Shown here: positions 36,107 to 47,838 of the stretch, in pieces
Layout: each line of letters opens with the position of its first letter
How positions within the stretch are numbered: the stretch's first letter is position 1
Program-made: the position numbers and the translations under genes
Assembly: GCA_037892935.1 (NCBI GenBank)
Contig: JAYXKI010000001.1
Location: 3,100,001-3,164,000 of the forward strand
Origin: Phlebopus portentosus
Lineage: Eukaryota > Basidiomycota > Agaricomycetes > Boletales > Boletinellaceae
Length of the DNA: 64,000 nucleotides
Direction: 5' to 3'
Notes under the pieces: model-generated
What the model was told of the DNA's origin: nothing
Database searches by the model: none
The model's input: only the letters and a program-made list of their open reading frames with translations

Positions 36107-37189
36107 ATGCCTTCACTCCTGAGCCCGAATGGCAGTGCAAAGTCAAGCAGAGATGATGCTCTCAAACCTTCGATGTCGACTAACTCGAGATCTGCATTCC
36201 CTCGCCCACCCGTCTTTGAGGATAAACTGAAAGAGCGAGAGTTTCTAAAGTTCAGGCTCGCACAAGCGTTTCGCATTTTCGGACACCTGGGCTTTGATGA
36301 AGGGGTAGCAGGTCACATCACTGTCAGAGTAAGGCCCGGAATCTTTGTATCAACTTGATCGTACCATAGATAATGGGTTTTCAGGATCCTGTCAGACCAG
36401 ACTGCTTCTGGGTCAACCCATTTGTACGTCTTGAATATCAATATTACTGTTCCTGATACCATTATTCTCTTCAAAAAGGGGCTCCATTTTTCTCTCATTC
36501 AGCCCGCGGACCTGCTGCTCGTGGACCACGACTGCAACATTCTGGATGAATCCGGTCCGAGTCGGCTCCTGAATACTGCTGCCTTCGCAATTCATTCCGC
36601 CATTCACGAGGCTAGGCCTGATGTACTATGCGCAGCTCACACTCACTCCGTATATGGACGAGCATTCTCCACCCTTGGACGCGAGCTGGATATCATAACC
36701 CAAGATTCCTGCGCCTTTTACCAGGATCATGTCGTGTACAAGCAATTCAATGGAGCGGTTTTGGCCGAAGAAGAGGGCAAACACATTGCTGAAACGCTTG
36801 GTGACAAAAAGGTATCATCACTTTACTAATCTTAGGCATTGGTTTGACATCATATCAACTCGTCCAGGCTATCATTCTTCAGGTAAATATGCAATGAACT
36901 GTCCTCAACACGGATATTCGCTTACATCCTTGAATGCAAGAACCATGGTCTGTTGGTTGCCACAACGTCCATCGAAGCAACCGTTCACTATTTCGTTTCG
37001 CTCGAGAAGTGTTGCAAAGCCCAACTGATGGCGGACGCCACCACCGCACAAACAGGGATCAAAACCGTCCCTATCGGAGAGAAGGAAGCCGCTGAAACAT
37101 ATCAAACCGTTGGCGTTGGAGGCTGGTTTTCTGGAAGAACGCATTTCCAAGCGTTGGAGAATCGTGAGGGTCAGAAATTCGCCCTTTAA
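36107..37189 (+). CDS. Class II aldolase/adducin-domain protein, 285 aa
   Basis: Five exons (36107-36328, 36385-36423, 36479-36811, 36868-36882, 36941-37189) give 285 aa. The fold is the class II aldolase/adducin domain, found in fuculose- and ribulose-phosphate aldolases and many fungal proteins of unknown substrate. Visible motifs: GFDEGVAGHITVR, CFWVNPFGLHFS, AHTHSVYGRAFS (two zinc-binding His), and NHGLLVAT with the third His. The 15-nt fourth exon (AIILQ) is required to join the two halves in frame. The first 45 residues are disordered. It is probably a cytosolic metal-dependent enzyme; the substrate cannot be told from sequence. Confidence 0.88.
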
Positions 37190-37364
37190 CGAAATTGGAT
37201 GCAAGGAAACATAAATAACATGAACCTACGATCATTGGAAGTAAAGCCACAGATATCAAAATTGATAGTACATTTCACGAATAACGAATATAGTTGAAGA
37301 ATACTAGTCCACAGTCTTTAAACCGGTTCAAAGAATGGAAAGCATCACCATCTTCAAGATTTCT

Positions 37365-39345
37365 TCAGTCAGATTCGTAACGCTTCTCGGGGTAGCTATC
37401 GCAATTGACTTTTTCATACGCAGATCTTCGGTCCTGTTCTGGATCCCAGAAGTCTGGGATGTGACACTGGTCTAGTTCGTTATCCTTCTCGAAATGTGCA
37501 TGTGGAAAGTCCGACGCGGAAAGTCTGTTCTGGACCATCACTGTAGCGTTGCGATGTGATTAGCTCTCATGCTAGAACCCGATCGTGCAGGAAACGCTTA
37601 CAGTAATGATCGAGATTTTTATCAAAGTTATTTCGGCACAGCGCAGCCAGTAAAACAGCGGCTATTATCAGAATTACTGAACAGATGTACAGTGTGCCGA
37701 AGAACCGCCATGTCGTGAATGTCCAAATAAACATAGCCGATCCCAGTCCAGCAAGTAAGGAGCACAGGAAAACAACGCCGAAACCGAGAAAAACAGACGT
37801 CACTCGTTTCCATTCACGACGCAGAGCAAACCATCCCTGTGGCAAAAATTAGAAGTACCCGCCGGACAGAAAGGGAAGGCATCTATCGACTTGCCAGTGC
37901 AATCCAGAGTGGAAGCGTCTGAACGTGACATTACTGACGTTGAATGTTATTCTACGCGATCATCTAAGGATATACTCACAACTGCCATGAACACAAGAAC
38001 AGCCCCGTATATGTATTTGTGATCCTTGACGATCGAGCTGAAATAAGTGTTGAGTATTTGATCCACAAAAAATGCCATCGTTGCGGGAAGAATAATTCCG
38101 GCAACCTGTGCAACAACGGAAAATCCAAGAAGGACCTATGCATCAAAGAGCGTCATTAGCGGCAGCAGAATCAGTAAGAGACAAAGGATCAGTTACTCTG
38201 TACATCCGGCGCATCTCGCTAGAGACTTGCACGGCGCGCCATGGTCTCTTATTATAAATCTGATTTGTGACATGAGAAGCGATCAATCGGTAGGACACTG
38301 GATCCCTTCACTTACATGACACAGCTTGTATGCAAAATAGGCTTCGGTTACAATCGACAACACAGATCCCCCAAGCAGCGCCCCCTGATGACCGTCAGTG
38401 ACTCGAAGCTTAATGGGAGAAGTTAACATGTACCTCAGCAATATGCCGGTGGCGAAAGAAGTCGATTCCGAAGAACTGATCTTCTGAGCCACATCTTGCT
38501 TGGTCGACCAAGCGCACGAGAGATGTCTTCACGAGAAAGGTCACTATGAAGCGTGCCAAGGCCCATACTGTCGATAAGCAGCGAGCCACGAAAATAAAGA
38601 TGCTGGCAATAGTAAATCACAATACTCGTATGAATGATTGAAGATGATGTGCTTACATATGAGGTATGGACTCTCTCGCCAAAGCGTAAATTGTCACGAG
38701 AACAAGGTAAACATGCAGTACGATGAAGACAACATCCTCTAAGCGATTATCACGAAAGCTTTGAGTGCATCAGCAATACGGAACTTGAATAGTATTGCTT
38801 AGGGTAAACGTACTGATTAGCTGTAAAAGAAGCAAGCATTGGGCATAATTGCACTCCCTTAACTCCTATCTCGGACAAAGGAATCTTTTGGCAGTTCAAG
38901 GAAGGAACGTCGGGACAACTTTCAAATCCGCCATCAGATAATAGACTGTACAAGCTCTGTGTTGCGTTCAAGGGGGTAGGATAAGCAGTCACTCCTTTGC
39001 GACGTGCTCCATTGTCGTCGATTACGAAAAGAGCTGTTCGAAGGATAACCTGAGCACAAGCAGAGAGAAAGGAAATGATGAAATATGCAGTCGAGCGCTG
39101 AAAGAGAATTCGACGAATCTGGTGGTTTCAACGTGGGACTAAGAACTAGGACATAATTATGAAAATAAGCTCACAAAATCTTTAATCATCCAGACTAAAT
39201 GTCGGTTGCGCCAACCTGAAAGGGAATGAAAGAAATGCCAGTCAGCTGTCGGCTGACGCCAGGTCGAAGAAACAGAAGAAAGGAGGAACAGAGGAGACGC
39301 GTCGCACAGTGCCCTTAGGACAATATATAACGACGCCCACTCCAA
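37365..39345 (-). CDS. Polytopic membrane protein of unknown function, 489 aa
   Basis: Ten exons (39175-39345, 38814-39118, 38657-38758, 38434-38602, 38316-38384, 38197-38259, 37980-38135, 37895-37918, 37602-37836, 37365-37540) keep phase and give 489 aa. I do not recognise a named family, although similar multi-pass proteins are common in agaricomycetes. About six to seven hydrophobic helices are visible, including FIISFLSACAQVILRTALFV, VFIVLHVYLVLVTIYAL, FSVVAQVAGIILPATMAFF and two back-to-back helices in 37602-37836. A loop with several Cys (ESCPDVPSLNCQKI) lies between helices 1 and 2. The C-terminal about 60 residues are soluble and acidic. The intron at 37837-37894 is GC-AG (GCAAGT donor). 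An in-frame 42-nt segment in exon 1 could also be an intron. Confidence 0.7.
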
Positions 39346-40110
39346 TCTCAGGGGCCAAAGCGATGTTCTGATAGTCCGATGGTATACTTCTCTTCTAAAT
39401 CAGATTGTTGGACGTGAAGCATAGATGCCAAAAATAATGCATGCCAGTGTCCCGTACTGCATCTGACGGCTGAAATGATACATGGACTGATGAATACTTC
39501 TCGGGACCTTGAAACCGCTGATGCTTGAGTAACACCATAGGTGGTTCATAGGTCGTGGCTACTGGAAGAGAGCTGATAGTTTGTGGCAGGCATCAAGAAG
39601 CGATGCAGAGCGAGCAGAACTGTGTGTGATTTATGTTATGAAGGACATCAAGTTGATGAGATGGATTGCTGAGCTACGGTCATCAAAAGGCTGTGAAATA
39701 AATGCTCAGATCTAGACAGAAGAAGCAGATGGCCGACGAGAATGACAAGTCAACGACCATCACGATTCTGTTGGAAGGGGACAAATTCAAGTTGAAGTTG
39801 AACGGCTTCAAGTTAACCAAAACACAATTGCATAAGATGATCCCTCTATTTCCCGATCCCAGCCGATCACATGTTTGGCTTGGCAATGGATAATGGCATG
39901 TTTGTTTCGGCCGAAAGTACACCTACAGAAAGGTGAAAAAGACGGAAAAAAACTCCTAAAAATCGGTATGCGATATCAGAAAGAATGCATTTCGTCAGAT
40001 GCATGTCAATTACGACTCGAGAGGGCAAGGCCAATGAGAGAGGCGAGAAGGAGTCGCTGCAAATATCTCGACTCTCTCGTCGGAAAGTGGAAACAGTGAC
40101 GACCTAGGAG
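39346..40110. other. Divergent intergenic region
   Basis: Space between the membrane protein and the ammonium transporter. Short ORFs at 39702-39893 and 39875-40099 lack family support, and I do not call them genes. Confidence 0.4.
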
Positions 40111-40160
40111 CTTATCGGTCCAATGGAAGAAGTCAGCCTCAGATAAAAACTGCTTTATCT
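40111..40160. promoter_or_regulatory. GATA-factor motif cluster of the ammonium transporter
   Basis: CTTATC at 40111-40116, then AGATAAA at 40141-40147 and TTTATCT at 40154-40160. The last two form a perfect 7-bp inverted repeat with a 6-nt spacer. They lie 75-125 bp upstream of the transporter ATG. HGATAR sites are the binding elements of AreA/NIT2/Gln3 nitrogen regulators. Confidence 0.6.
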
Positions 40161-40234
40161 GCACTTTAGAGCCGTCGGTCGTTGGAGAGTATACAACCCG
40201 ACTCGACTCTCTCTCTTTCATCGCACCGTCGACA

Positions 40235-42089
40235 ATGACGAACAGTTCAGGACCCCTACAAACTCGTGCGTCCCTGCATGGCTCCAACCTTAAATGCTAA
40301 TCTTCCTGATTGCTGTTGTCTTGTCCTGTCTTAGGTGCTACCAGCCAGTCAGCTTCTTTCTTGTCTCAGCTTCTTCTCAACTTATCTCACCTTTTTTACA
40401 CAGGTACAATGGAGGCGACGTGGCATTCATCATTCTTGCTGGCGCACTCGTCTTCCTTATGGTTCCCGGACTTGGTAATTCTTTCTCTTAACGTCAGCTC
40501 TTCTCCGGCATCTCTTGACTTTTTCTCGGCATTCAGCTTTCCTTTATTCTGGTCTTGCGAGGCGGAAATCAGCACTTTCATTAATTTGGGCGGTTTCCGC
40601 GAGCAACGCGGTCGTGATTTTCCATTGGTTTTTCTGGGGTTATTCTCTCGCGTTTTCTCCAAGCGCGACAAACGGCTTCATAGGAAACCTAAATAGATTT
40701 GGTCTTCGGAATACCCTCAGTGCCCCGAGTCCAGGCTCTCCACTCATCCCGGATCTCCTATATTCGTTCTATCAGATGGAATTCGCATGTGTCACTGTCG
40801 CCATTCTAATGGGTGGCGTGGCGGAACGTGGTCGTGTCTTTCCGACAATGATATTCGTCTTCTTGTGGATGACACTCGTTTACTGTCCACTGGCATGCTG
40901 GCCATGGAACATCAATGGATGGGCGTTCAAGTGGGGAGTCCTTGACTATGCCGGTGGTGGACCGGTAGAAATCGGTTCTGGTGTTGGCGGTCTAGCATTT
41001 TCCTGGATTTTGGGTCGCAGAAAGGAGAAGGAGCTATTAAATTTCCGCCCTCACAATGTTTCCATGGTCGCTCTCGGCACCTTCCTCCTGTGGTTCGGTT
41101 GGCTGGGCTTCAACGCAGGTAGCGCTTTTGGCGCAAACTTGCGCGCGGTCTTGGCCGCGTGGAACTCGATGATCGCTGCAGCACTTGCAGGAATCGTCTG
41201 GTGCTTGCTCGATTGGAGGATAGAACGCAAGTTTACAATGGTCGGGTTCTGTTCCGGAACGATCGCAGGTCTAGTCGCGGCAACGCCTGCGAGCGGTTTC
41301 ATTGAACCTTGGGCATCGCTCGTGATGGGGATCGTCGCTGGTGCCGCTTGCAACTTTGCAACGAAATGTGGGATATACTTTATTCACAACGTGGATTATT
41401 TTTCACCTTTAATGCAGTGAAGTTCCTTTTGCGTATTGACGATGCTCTTGATTTGTTCGCTGAGCACGCGATAGGTGAGTTCTCTTAAATTAGCATGCGC
41501 TAAACGCATCCTTGACGGACTCACCAACAGGTGGCATTATTGGTCTTCTTTTCAACGCTTTTTTCGCGAAGACATCTCTCATTGCCCTTGACGATGTGAA
41601 TACTTCAATTCCCGGGGGCTGGCTCGATCACAATTGGAAGCAACTCTATATTCAGTTCGCGTATATCTGTGCAGCTTGCGGATATACCTTTGTCGTGACG
41701 GCATTGCTAGCAAAAGCAGTAGATATGATTCCTGGATTGCACTTGCGTGCTTCAGAGGAGGCTGAGCACAGAGGAATGGATGATGATCAGGTTTGACGTC
41801 CTAAACAGGTGATCCGCGAGGTTGTCTCATTTTTCTTATACAGATTGGAGAATTTGCGAGTGACTACATCGAAGTTCGCAGAGATTTCGACGATTGGACG
41901 CCTCCGGCTGCTGTTGAGAAGAAATGGGCTCTCCTTGCAAATGGTCAGACTACGATGCCTGTCGCAGCTGGCGACCGGCATGGATTCGCGGAGACGGGAG
42001 AACACCAAGTGCGAAGAGTTGGCAGTGGGACGCAGCCTGCCGTTGGACAAAATGGGTCGTCTCTCGGCACTGTTCAGGAAAAGGAATAA
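40235..42089 (+). CDS. Ammonium transporter (Mep/Amt family), 502 aa
   Basis: Seven exons (40235-40265, 40335-40347, 40404-40474, 40537-41367, 41418-41474, 41531-41790, 41844-42089) give 502 aa in phase. The Amt fold is clear: YNGGDVAFIILAGALVF, FLYSGLARRKSALSL, FHWFFWGYSLAFS, AERGRVFPTMIFVFLWMTLVY, LDYAGGGPVEIGSG, NFRPHNVSMVALGTFLLWFG and IDDALDLFAEHAIGG. It imports ammonium at the plasma membrane. The first twin-His position is Glu (about residue 183), as in yeast Mep1/Mep3 but not Mep2; the second His (about 332) is kept. A 13-nt second exon is needed to reach YNGGDV. The cytoplasmic tail is about 95 residues. GATA motifs upstream fit nitrogen control. Confidence 0.93.
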
Positions 42090-42510
42090 AATACCTTTTG
42101 ATTCAAACTAGGAACATCTAATGGGTAATATTAAATGTATGATGTGCATGCATCCGTGTCGCCAACACTCCTCACCTCAGTCAGCTGAAGCCGAAGCTTT
42201 GTATCTGCTTTCAATAGCATATATCGTCCACTGATAATTACATCTTGTCCCGTGTAACCTATCTACTCATCAAATAAAAATAATAGTAGAACACTTTTTC
42301 CAAGCCCTGCGTTTGATTGTGGTGCATGCAAATCACTGATCCAATTATAGTTATGAGAACCACGTGAGCAGCTTTTTCCTTCGACTCACTCGATCTCGAG
42401 CCTTCAGGTTTTAGCATTTTCTCTTGCATCCTTGCAGTGGATTTTTGCGGAAATATCGTAAGTATCGGACTCCCAACCCTTCTAAGCACGAAGTCGATGA
42501 TCCTTTCAGC
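42090..42510. other. Intergenic region
   Basis: Spacer between two tandem plus-strand genes. The frame before 42511 is open back to 42424, but family comparison places the start at 42511. I see nothing else. Confidence 0.4.
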
Positions 42511-42978
42511 ATGCCGCTTCCGTACGACCTCTGCGCACGGGTCCAAAACGCCTTTCGCGGTCGACACCCGCGCGTCTGCGTCGACCACACGAAGCAAAAC
42601 CTCGGGGTTCTATCAATCCTGCTCCGCGCAGGCTTCATCTCAAACGTAACGCGCGGCACGCCTGCGGGACCCTCTCCGGAAGACTTCCTTGCAGAGACGA
42701 ACGAGGCGCGACGACGAATCTGGGCAGACCTCAAATACCGCGATGACCGGCCCGTGCTTACCGACATGGAGCTCATCAGCAGGCCTAGCAAACGTATTTT
42801 CTTGGATATCGACGAGATTAGGAGGATATGTAGCGGTAGACGGGCGCAGCAGATGAAGCCGCTTGGTATGGGTGAGATCGCTGTCGTCCATACTGCGAAT
42901 AAGGAACATGAGTGGTTAGAGGCGCGGGAAGCTCTTCGACTAGGTCTGGATGGAGAGGCCGTGTGTCGTGCCCGATAG
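42511..42978 (+). CDS. Mitochondrial small-subunit ribosomal protein uS8m, 155 aa
   Basis: A single exon encodes 155 aa. The S8 pattern is visible: LCARVQNAFRGRHPRVCVDH at the N-terminus, the helix NLGVLSILLRAGFISNVTRG, the central DLKYRDDRPVLTDMELISRP, and the C-terminal domain with SGRRAQQMKPLGMGEIAVV. S8 binds 16S-like rRNA and is needed early in small-subunit assembly. Fungal mitochondrial S8 often lacks a cleaved presequence, consistent with the start MPLPYDLCARV; an in-frame ATG at 42424 would add 29 residues with unlikely composition. It is one of only two intronless genes here and is convergent with the prenylcysteine oxidase gene. Confidence 0.88.
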   Translation: MPLPYDLCARVQNAFRGRHPRVCVDHTKQNLGVLSILLRAGFISNVTRGTPAGPSPEDFLAETNEARRRIWADLKYRDDRPVLTDMELISRPSKRIFLDIDEIRRICSGRRAQQMKPLGMGEIAVVHTANKEHEWLEAREALRLGLDGEAVCRAR

Positions 42979-43266
42979 AGCGATCTTCGCGCAGGACTTT
43001 TCGTGGTGAACAACTTATTCTTGGAGCTTCGATTCATTTTTTGCTCATGTACCTTATTTTGTAGGTCCATTGCAACTGGTCGTTGACACGCTGTCTATGC
43101 TATCTACGATTCAAGTAGTGGATACCTTTACTCATCTCCCCAAAATACGAGATTACTGCTAGACAATGCGTACTATCCAATGATTATATGAAAATCCGTG
43201 CTTATATCCGCACAGAGGACATGTTGTTCTTCAGTCTCTTTCGCGTCTCATTCAAGGGTGCAAAAC

Positions 43267-45289
43267 TCAAACACAATCCCAGCCAAGTACGAAGTTGTCC
43301 TTGACCTTCTCGAACTTCCCTTCCGCCTTAGAAGATTCCTTCAAGACGTCCGAGAGTACCAGCTGCTCCACCTCACCTTCAAGAACCACAGCAGGCTCTG
43401 GCTGTTCTGCTTGTGCTGGGATGAGCGTCCCGCAGATGTCCGAGCCGAAGCGCGTTCTGAAGAGTTGATCAACGATATTTCGGGAGGCAATGGTCTCAGT
43501 CTCCATTGTCGAAATGAATCTTTACAAGGCAGTTAATATTGGTGCCCTTTACTATTTTCTTTCCTAGAATCAGAAGGGAACTCACGGCTCGAATGCATTC
43601 ACGTAGTAAAGGCCCGGCGCTAGAACCACAGGCGGGAAAGTTGTTGTTGGGGGTAGTCGGGGGTATGCATCCCACTTAACAGTATGTTAGTGATCCAATT
43701 TCCCCAATGGAATTCATCCTCACCTCTTTGCGAAGCACCCATCCAACTTTGCCGCCAAATACAGTATTCAACCATTCATCCGAAAGGGACTCGTTCGAAA
43801 ATATCTTTACGACATATTCTTCCCGAGTTGAAGATATTTTGCCATGATACGTTAGTGAGTTGAACTCCGGAACCTTCCCACCATGACGTACACCCTCATA
43901 TGTCGTCAGTATGGACTGCGGAACGTTAGAACCGGGCCTCAGGCCAAAATATGCAGGATCCGGGTGCAAAGAAGTCGTGGTAAGGAGGGTGACGTGGAGG
44001 CGCACGTAGGGTTGAAGAGGGACTTCTGGGGCCGAAGTAGGCGCAAGTAGACCGTTTGATAGCGCAACGTTAATTCCCGAAGAATGATACGGAGCAGCGA
44101 TGATCACATCGTTATAGTTCTTAGACTCTCCACTGGAGGTCTTTATTGTCCAGTGGTGTTGCTTCTCAGTGATGGAAATTACCTGCAGGTGAGAATCCCT
44201 CTGAGTTTACTGAACGGAGGGTAAATCGGGAGAAGACCTACGGAGGTATTCAAGAACACGTTTGCTCCCGAATGTCCTAAGAAATGCTTGAAGATCTGGA
44301 AGTTGCCGCCCTTCACACTGGAGGCTCCAGAAGCAGCCATTGATACGGAGCCTTCCAACGCGTGTATTTCATCAAGGTTCTGACCGTAATTGACACGCGT
44401 CGCTGCCTCTATAATTTCTCTCGAGAATTTCGGGGAGATGTCCTGAGCATCGAGGTACTGCGCCGAAGTCTGCGTTATGAGATCTTCCCAGCCCAGGACG
44501 GAAGCCAGTTCGGTGATATTTGACCACGAGGGACTAGCCGGTGTGTACAGGGAGACAAATTTGTCGACTACGGCTTGTACTCTTAAGGAACAGATGGCGG
44601 GCATCAAGAAATCGCTCGGAAGACATGTCTAATGAGAATTCTCACAGGGATTGGGCTTTAGCCGGAGACCTATACCCGTAACGCAATAACGCCTTAATGG
44701 TATCTAGCCAGCCAAATATGCCTTTGCCCTCATTCATCTGAGCAATAGATCAGAAAAGTTCTTACAACGAAGACCGTGAGTATGAAACGTACGGTGAATA
44801 CGAATTTCTCGCCGTCCCAGAAGCCAGTAACGCCATCATTGTCGTTAAAGCCTATTTTGGTAAGGTTAAACTCCTGGGTTGCTCGCCATAGGTTTTTATT
44901 CGCGGCAACGAAAATGGATGCGCCGAGCTGCGGAAAGGGGATGAGTATTCAAAATGAGCTTAGCATGCACGTTCTAAGATTCTCACTTCTACGGGATCTA
45001 GCGTTCTGTCGTCATAAGGAAACACGGTCGTACTACGACCGCCTACGTATTCTGCGCTTTCGTATACGTCAATCTCGACCGCGACACCGGCGCGAGACTT
45101 TGCCTTTGAGGCCCAGAAAGCGGCCGATGATCCACCAGCCCCTGCACCAATAATAGCAATCTTATGCTGGACAACCTGACTTGAAACGCTGAGTGAATCT
45201 GAGGATTTAGCGAACCAGTCGAACACGCTGAGAGCCGAAGCGGATGCTGAAAAGGAGGAAAGAGCGAACAGGGCTAACGACGGCCGCAT
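43267..45289 (-). CDS. Prenylcysteine oxidase/lyase-like flavoprotein, 557 aa
   Basis: Seven exons (44987-45289, 44793-44927, 44676-44737, 44242-44614, 43724-44182, 43586-43674, 43267-43519) give 557 aa. Residues 1-20 are a signal peptide (LALFALSSFSASASALS). The FAD-binding Rossmann motif AIIGAGAGGSSAAFW starts near residue 45, followed by VYESAEYVGGRSTTV. The C-terminal prenylcysteine lyase part includes GLYYVNAFEPFISTMETE and ends LGWDCV, the family's GWDC. The enzyme oxidises farnesylated or geranylgeranylated cysteine from degraded prenylproteins, probably in the vacuole or secretory pathway. The exon 4 acceptor at 44614 is uncertain; another at 44588 also keeps frame. Confidence 0.88.
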
Positions 45290-45700
45290 GTTGTGGAGCA
45301 GAAAAGCGAGCCAATAATCTCTGCCGTCGCCTTGTCGTCGCGGTCGTGGATAGAGGGCAAGGAGGAGGCAAGGCCGGCCTGTATATGATATGAAACGAGC
45401 GTTGCAATGGCGGATGTGCGCGTCCAGAAAAGGGAATATCTACTACGTAATAGATCGGCAAACAGCGATGATATTGGACCCGTACCCGTACCCGTCAGAG
45501 CTCAGAGATTGAGTTCGTGATGCGTGACGCGTTGAGTATAACAAGCGTGACATGCCCGATCCCGTAAGTCACTCGCTCGCTGACCTGACCCTCGGACCGC
45601 GTTACTTCTGTGGGCCATAATACAAAATCTGCCCAATCTCTCTATATGCGCTCTCACATTTCTCTTCTTTCTTTCCCGCACCCTTTCTCCCCCTACCTCA
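45290..45700. other. Divergent promoter region
   Basis: 411 bp between divergent starts, ending in a long pyrimidine tract before the ATG at 45701. I see no gene. Confidence 0.4.
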
Positions 45701-47838
45701 ATGCCAGACTTGACAACATCCATATTCGACATCCCGCAGGAGATCACAGAGCATGCTCTCGTGCATGCTGAACCCCGCGACGTAGCCAGCTTTGCACAGA
45801 CTTGCAGAACAGCCCGCGCTCTCGTGTACGACCAGCGCGATCAGCATCTATGGCGTCGCTTGTTTCTTGAGCAACCCTACGACGACCCGCGCAGGTCTGC
45901 AGCTTTCGCCTTTCATTCCGACTCCGACTCCGACTCCGACTCCGGATCCACCATCGACTGGAAAAGAGCCCTCCAGCAACGTGTCTATGCTATGCGCATC
46001 GTCCAGAAGATAGCCATCCATCCCCCGGAGCTTGCTACTGCTCTCTCTGCTCTCATCTCGGTGGCTCGCCATGTCCCGCCAATGCCGGAACAGTCTGACG
46101 AATCCAAAGACCTCATTTGGCTTAACAATCTCGTTCGCGAGAACAATGTATTCGGCCTCACCGCGCCGGAACATAAGTGGACTTTCGAAGAGCACCAGCG
46201 TATCGCGGAACTGTGGACTTATATCGGCTGGCGTGATAGCGTGATCAACAGGAATGGTGCCGAGCTGCTTGATGTGAGGAACCAGGCGCGTACCTTTGTG
46301 TACGACATGCGCAAGTACGCTCGTGAAAATAGTTGGGGCCCGTTCATTTCCGATAAGAGTGGTTCCATCAATTGGACGCACATTGAGGCAGTCATTACTG
46401 TCATTTACTGCAACTTAATGGATCTGAACGATCTCTGGCCCGATACCCGTCCTCCGGCACGTCTTGACGCTATCCGGGCATACTCGGCGCCAAAATCTCA
46501 CCAGCGGGATCCACGAGATTGGGCAGGAGTTGAGGGAGCATGGCGCCGCTACGTTTGCTTCATGGACTATCGGTGAGTTCTGTATTTCGCCAGCATTTGA
46601 TTGGCCGCCACTCACGAAAAAATTCTACTTCCAGCGATTTGTTCAGTAAGTACCGAATTATCCAGCTCAACCACCGAGCCATTTGCTAGGTTCTAATTCG
46701 CCTCCGACGTGCTCATTAATATTGATTCGCTCCAGCTTTTAATGTAAGTGGCTTCTCCCGTCTCCCGTATCACATTGGATTGTCGGAGCTGAACCAATCT
46801 TTCGATACATATGCCAGTATTCGGCAAACGCATATGATCCCGTGTTCTTCGAGGATGACGAATTTCAAGAAGCGACACGTCTTATCGAGCTCAATCTGAC
46901 TATCACTAGAATTGGTGAGAAGAAATCCGCCGCAGGCTCGGTTTCGCGGATGTCTACCTTTTCGCCGGATTCTTCGCCTTCAACGTCCTCCCCGGTAGGC
47001 TCCCCCTCCAGCGATTCATCGCATGCCGGATCGAGCGCTACGAACATCTCGAAGCAATTCCCCGTAATTTACTTTGTCGGACGATCACGCGGCGGGAACG
47101 GAAATGAATCAAAGGTGCGCGGATCGGTACGCATGACTCCCGATGGACACATCCGATGGCGTTTCGTGAGTGTATGTTCGGATTTGTTTCTTGCTTTTAT
47201 TATCTGTCGTTCTTTCTCGTCTTTATCACTCTACCTTCTTGAGTTTTTACTTTATTCCTTCCCCTCATATACCGTTCTGATATTGAGTGCAATCGTTCCG
47301 AATTGACGAGCTGACATTAAGACACCGAAGGCATCCATCTATGACGGGCATTCACAATGGAGGTCAGTACACTTTCCAAAAATTTCGGTTCATCAATACT
47401 TCGCCCCCTCCTTTCTTCTCTTTTTCATTTCCGAGTTCATTTCGTTTCCCGCTGACGTCACTTCTCACTTTCGCGGCCGGGCTCATTTAATTCATTTGTA
47501 TACGCATTCAGTTCGGAAGGAATCCAAATCGGAGGAGTGTGCAGTGCCGCTGGCGTCGTAGGTACATGGACTGGAGCTCATCACGAAGAAGGTTCGTCAA
47601 GCATTGACGTCTCTATGTGCTAAACGCGAACGTGCACCGTACTTACAATACTGTTTTGCGCTTTCATACATATTTTTGGAAATCAATTAGGTGATCCCGC
47701 TGGTGAGTTTCGACGATCGATCCAATTCGTTTTTTCTTAGTTTGGTGTGGAATTTGTATTGATGGATGATGTGCGTGCCTAGGTCCGTTCTGGCTTTGGA
47801 AAGTGGAGGACGATCACCCAAGCCACTTGCACAATTGA
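45701..47838 (+). CDS. F-box protein, 475 aa
   Basis: Eight exons (45701-46572, 46635-46645, 46736-46743, 46818-47165, 47322-47362, 47512-47591, 47691-47702, 47783-47838) keep phase and give 475 aa. The N-terminus is an F-box: FDIPQEITEHALVHAEPRDVASFAQTCR..LW. It should recruit SKP1 and make this a substrate adaptor of an SCF ubiquitin ligase. A run of four CCGACT hexamers (45918-45941) encodes a Ser-Asp repeat. The C-terminus, assembled from small exons, carries the conserved block IYDGHSQWSSEGIQIGGV (spelled across a junction), GVVGTWTGAHHEEGDP and GPFWLWKV. That block is a recurrent C-terminal module of agaricomycete F-box proteins whose ligand is unknown. Exons of 11, 8 and 12 nt are required. 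Confidence 0.85.

Noticed and set aside
39702..40099. Two overlapping plus-strand ORFs of 63 and 74 codons in the spacer before the ammonium transporter
   Set aside because: No family resemblance, no splice extension that lengthens them, and the second reaches into the spacer just before the GATA sites of the transporter promoter.
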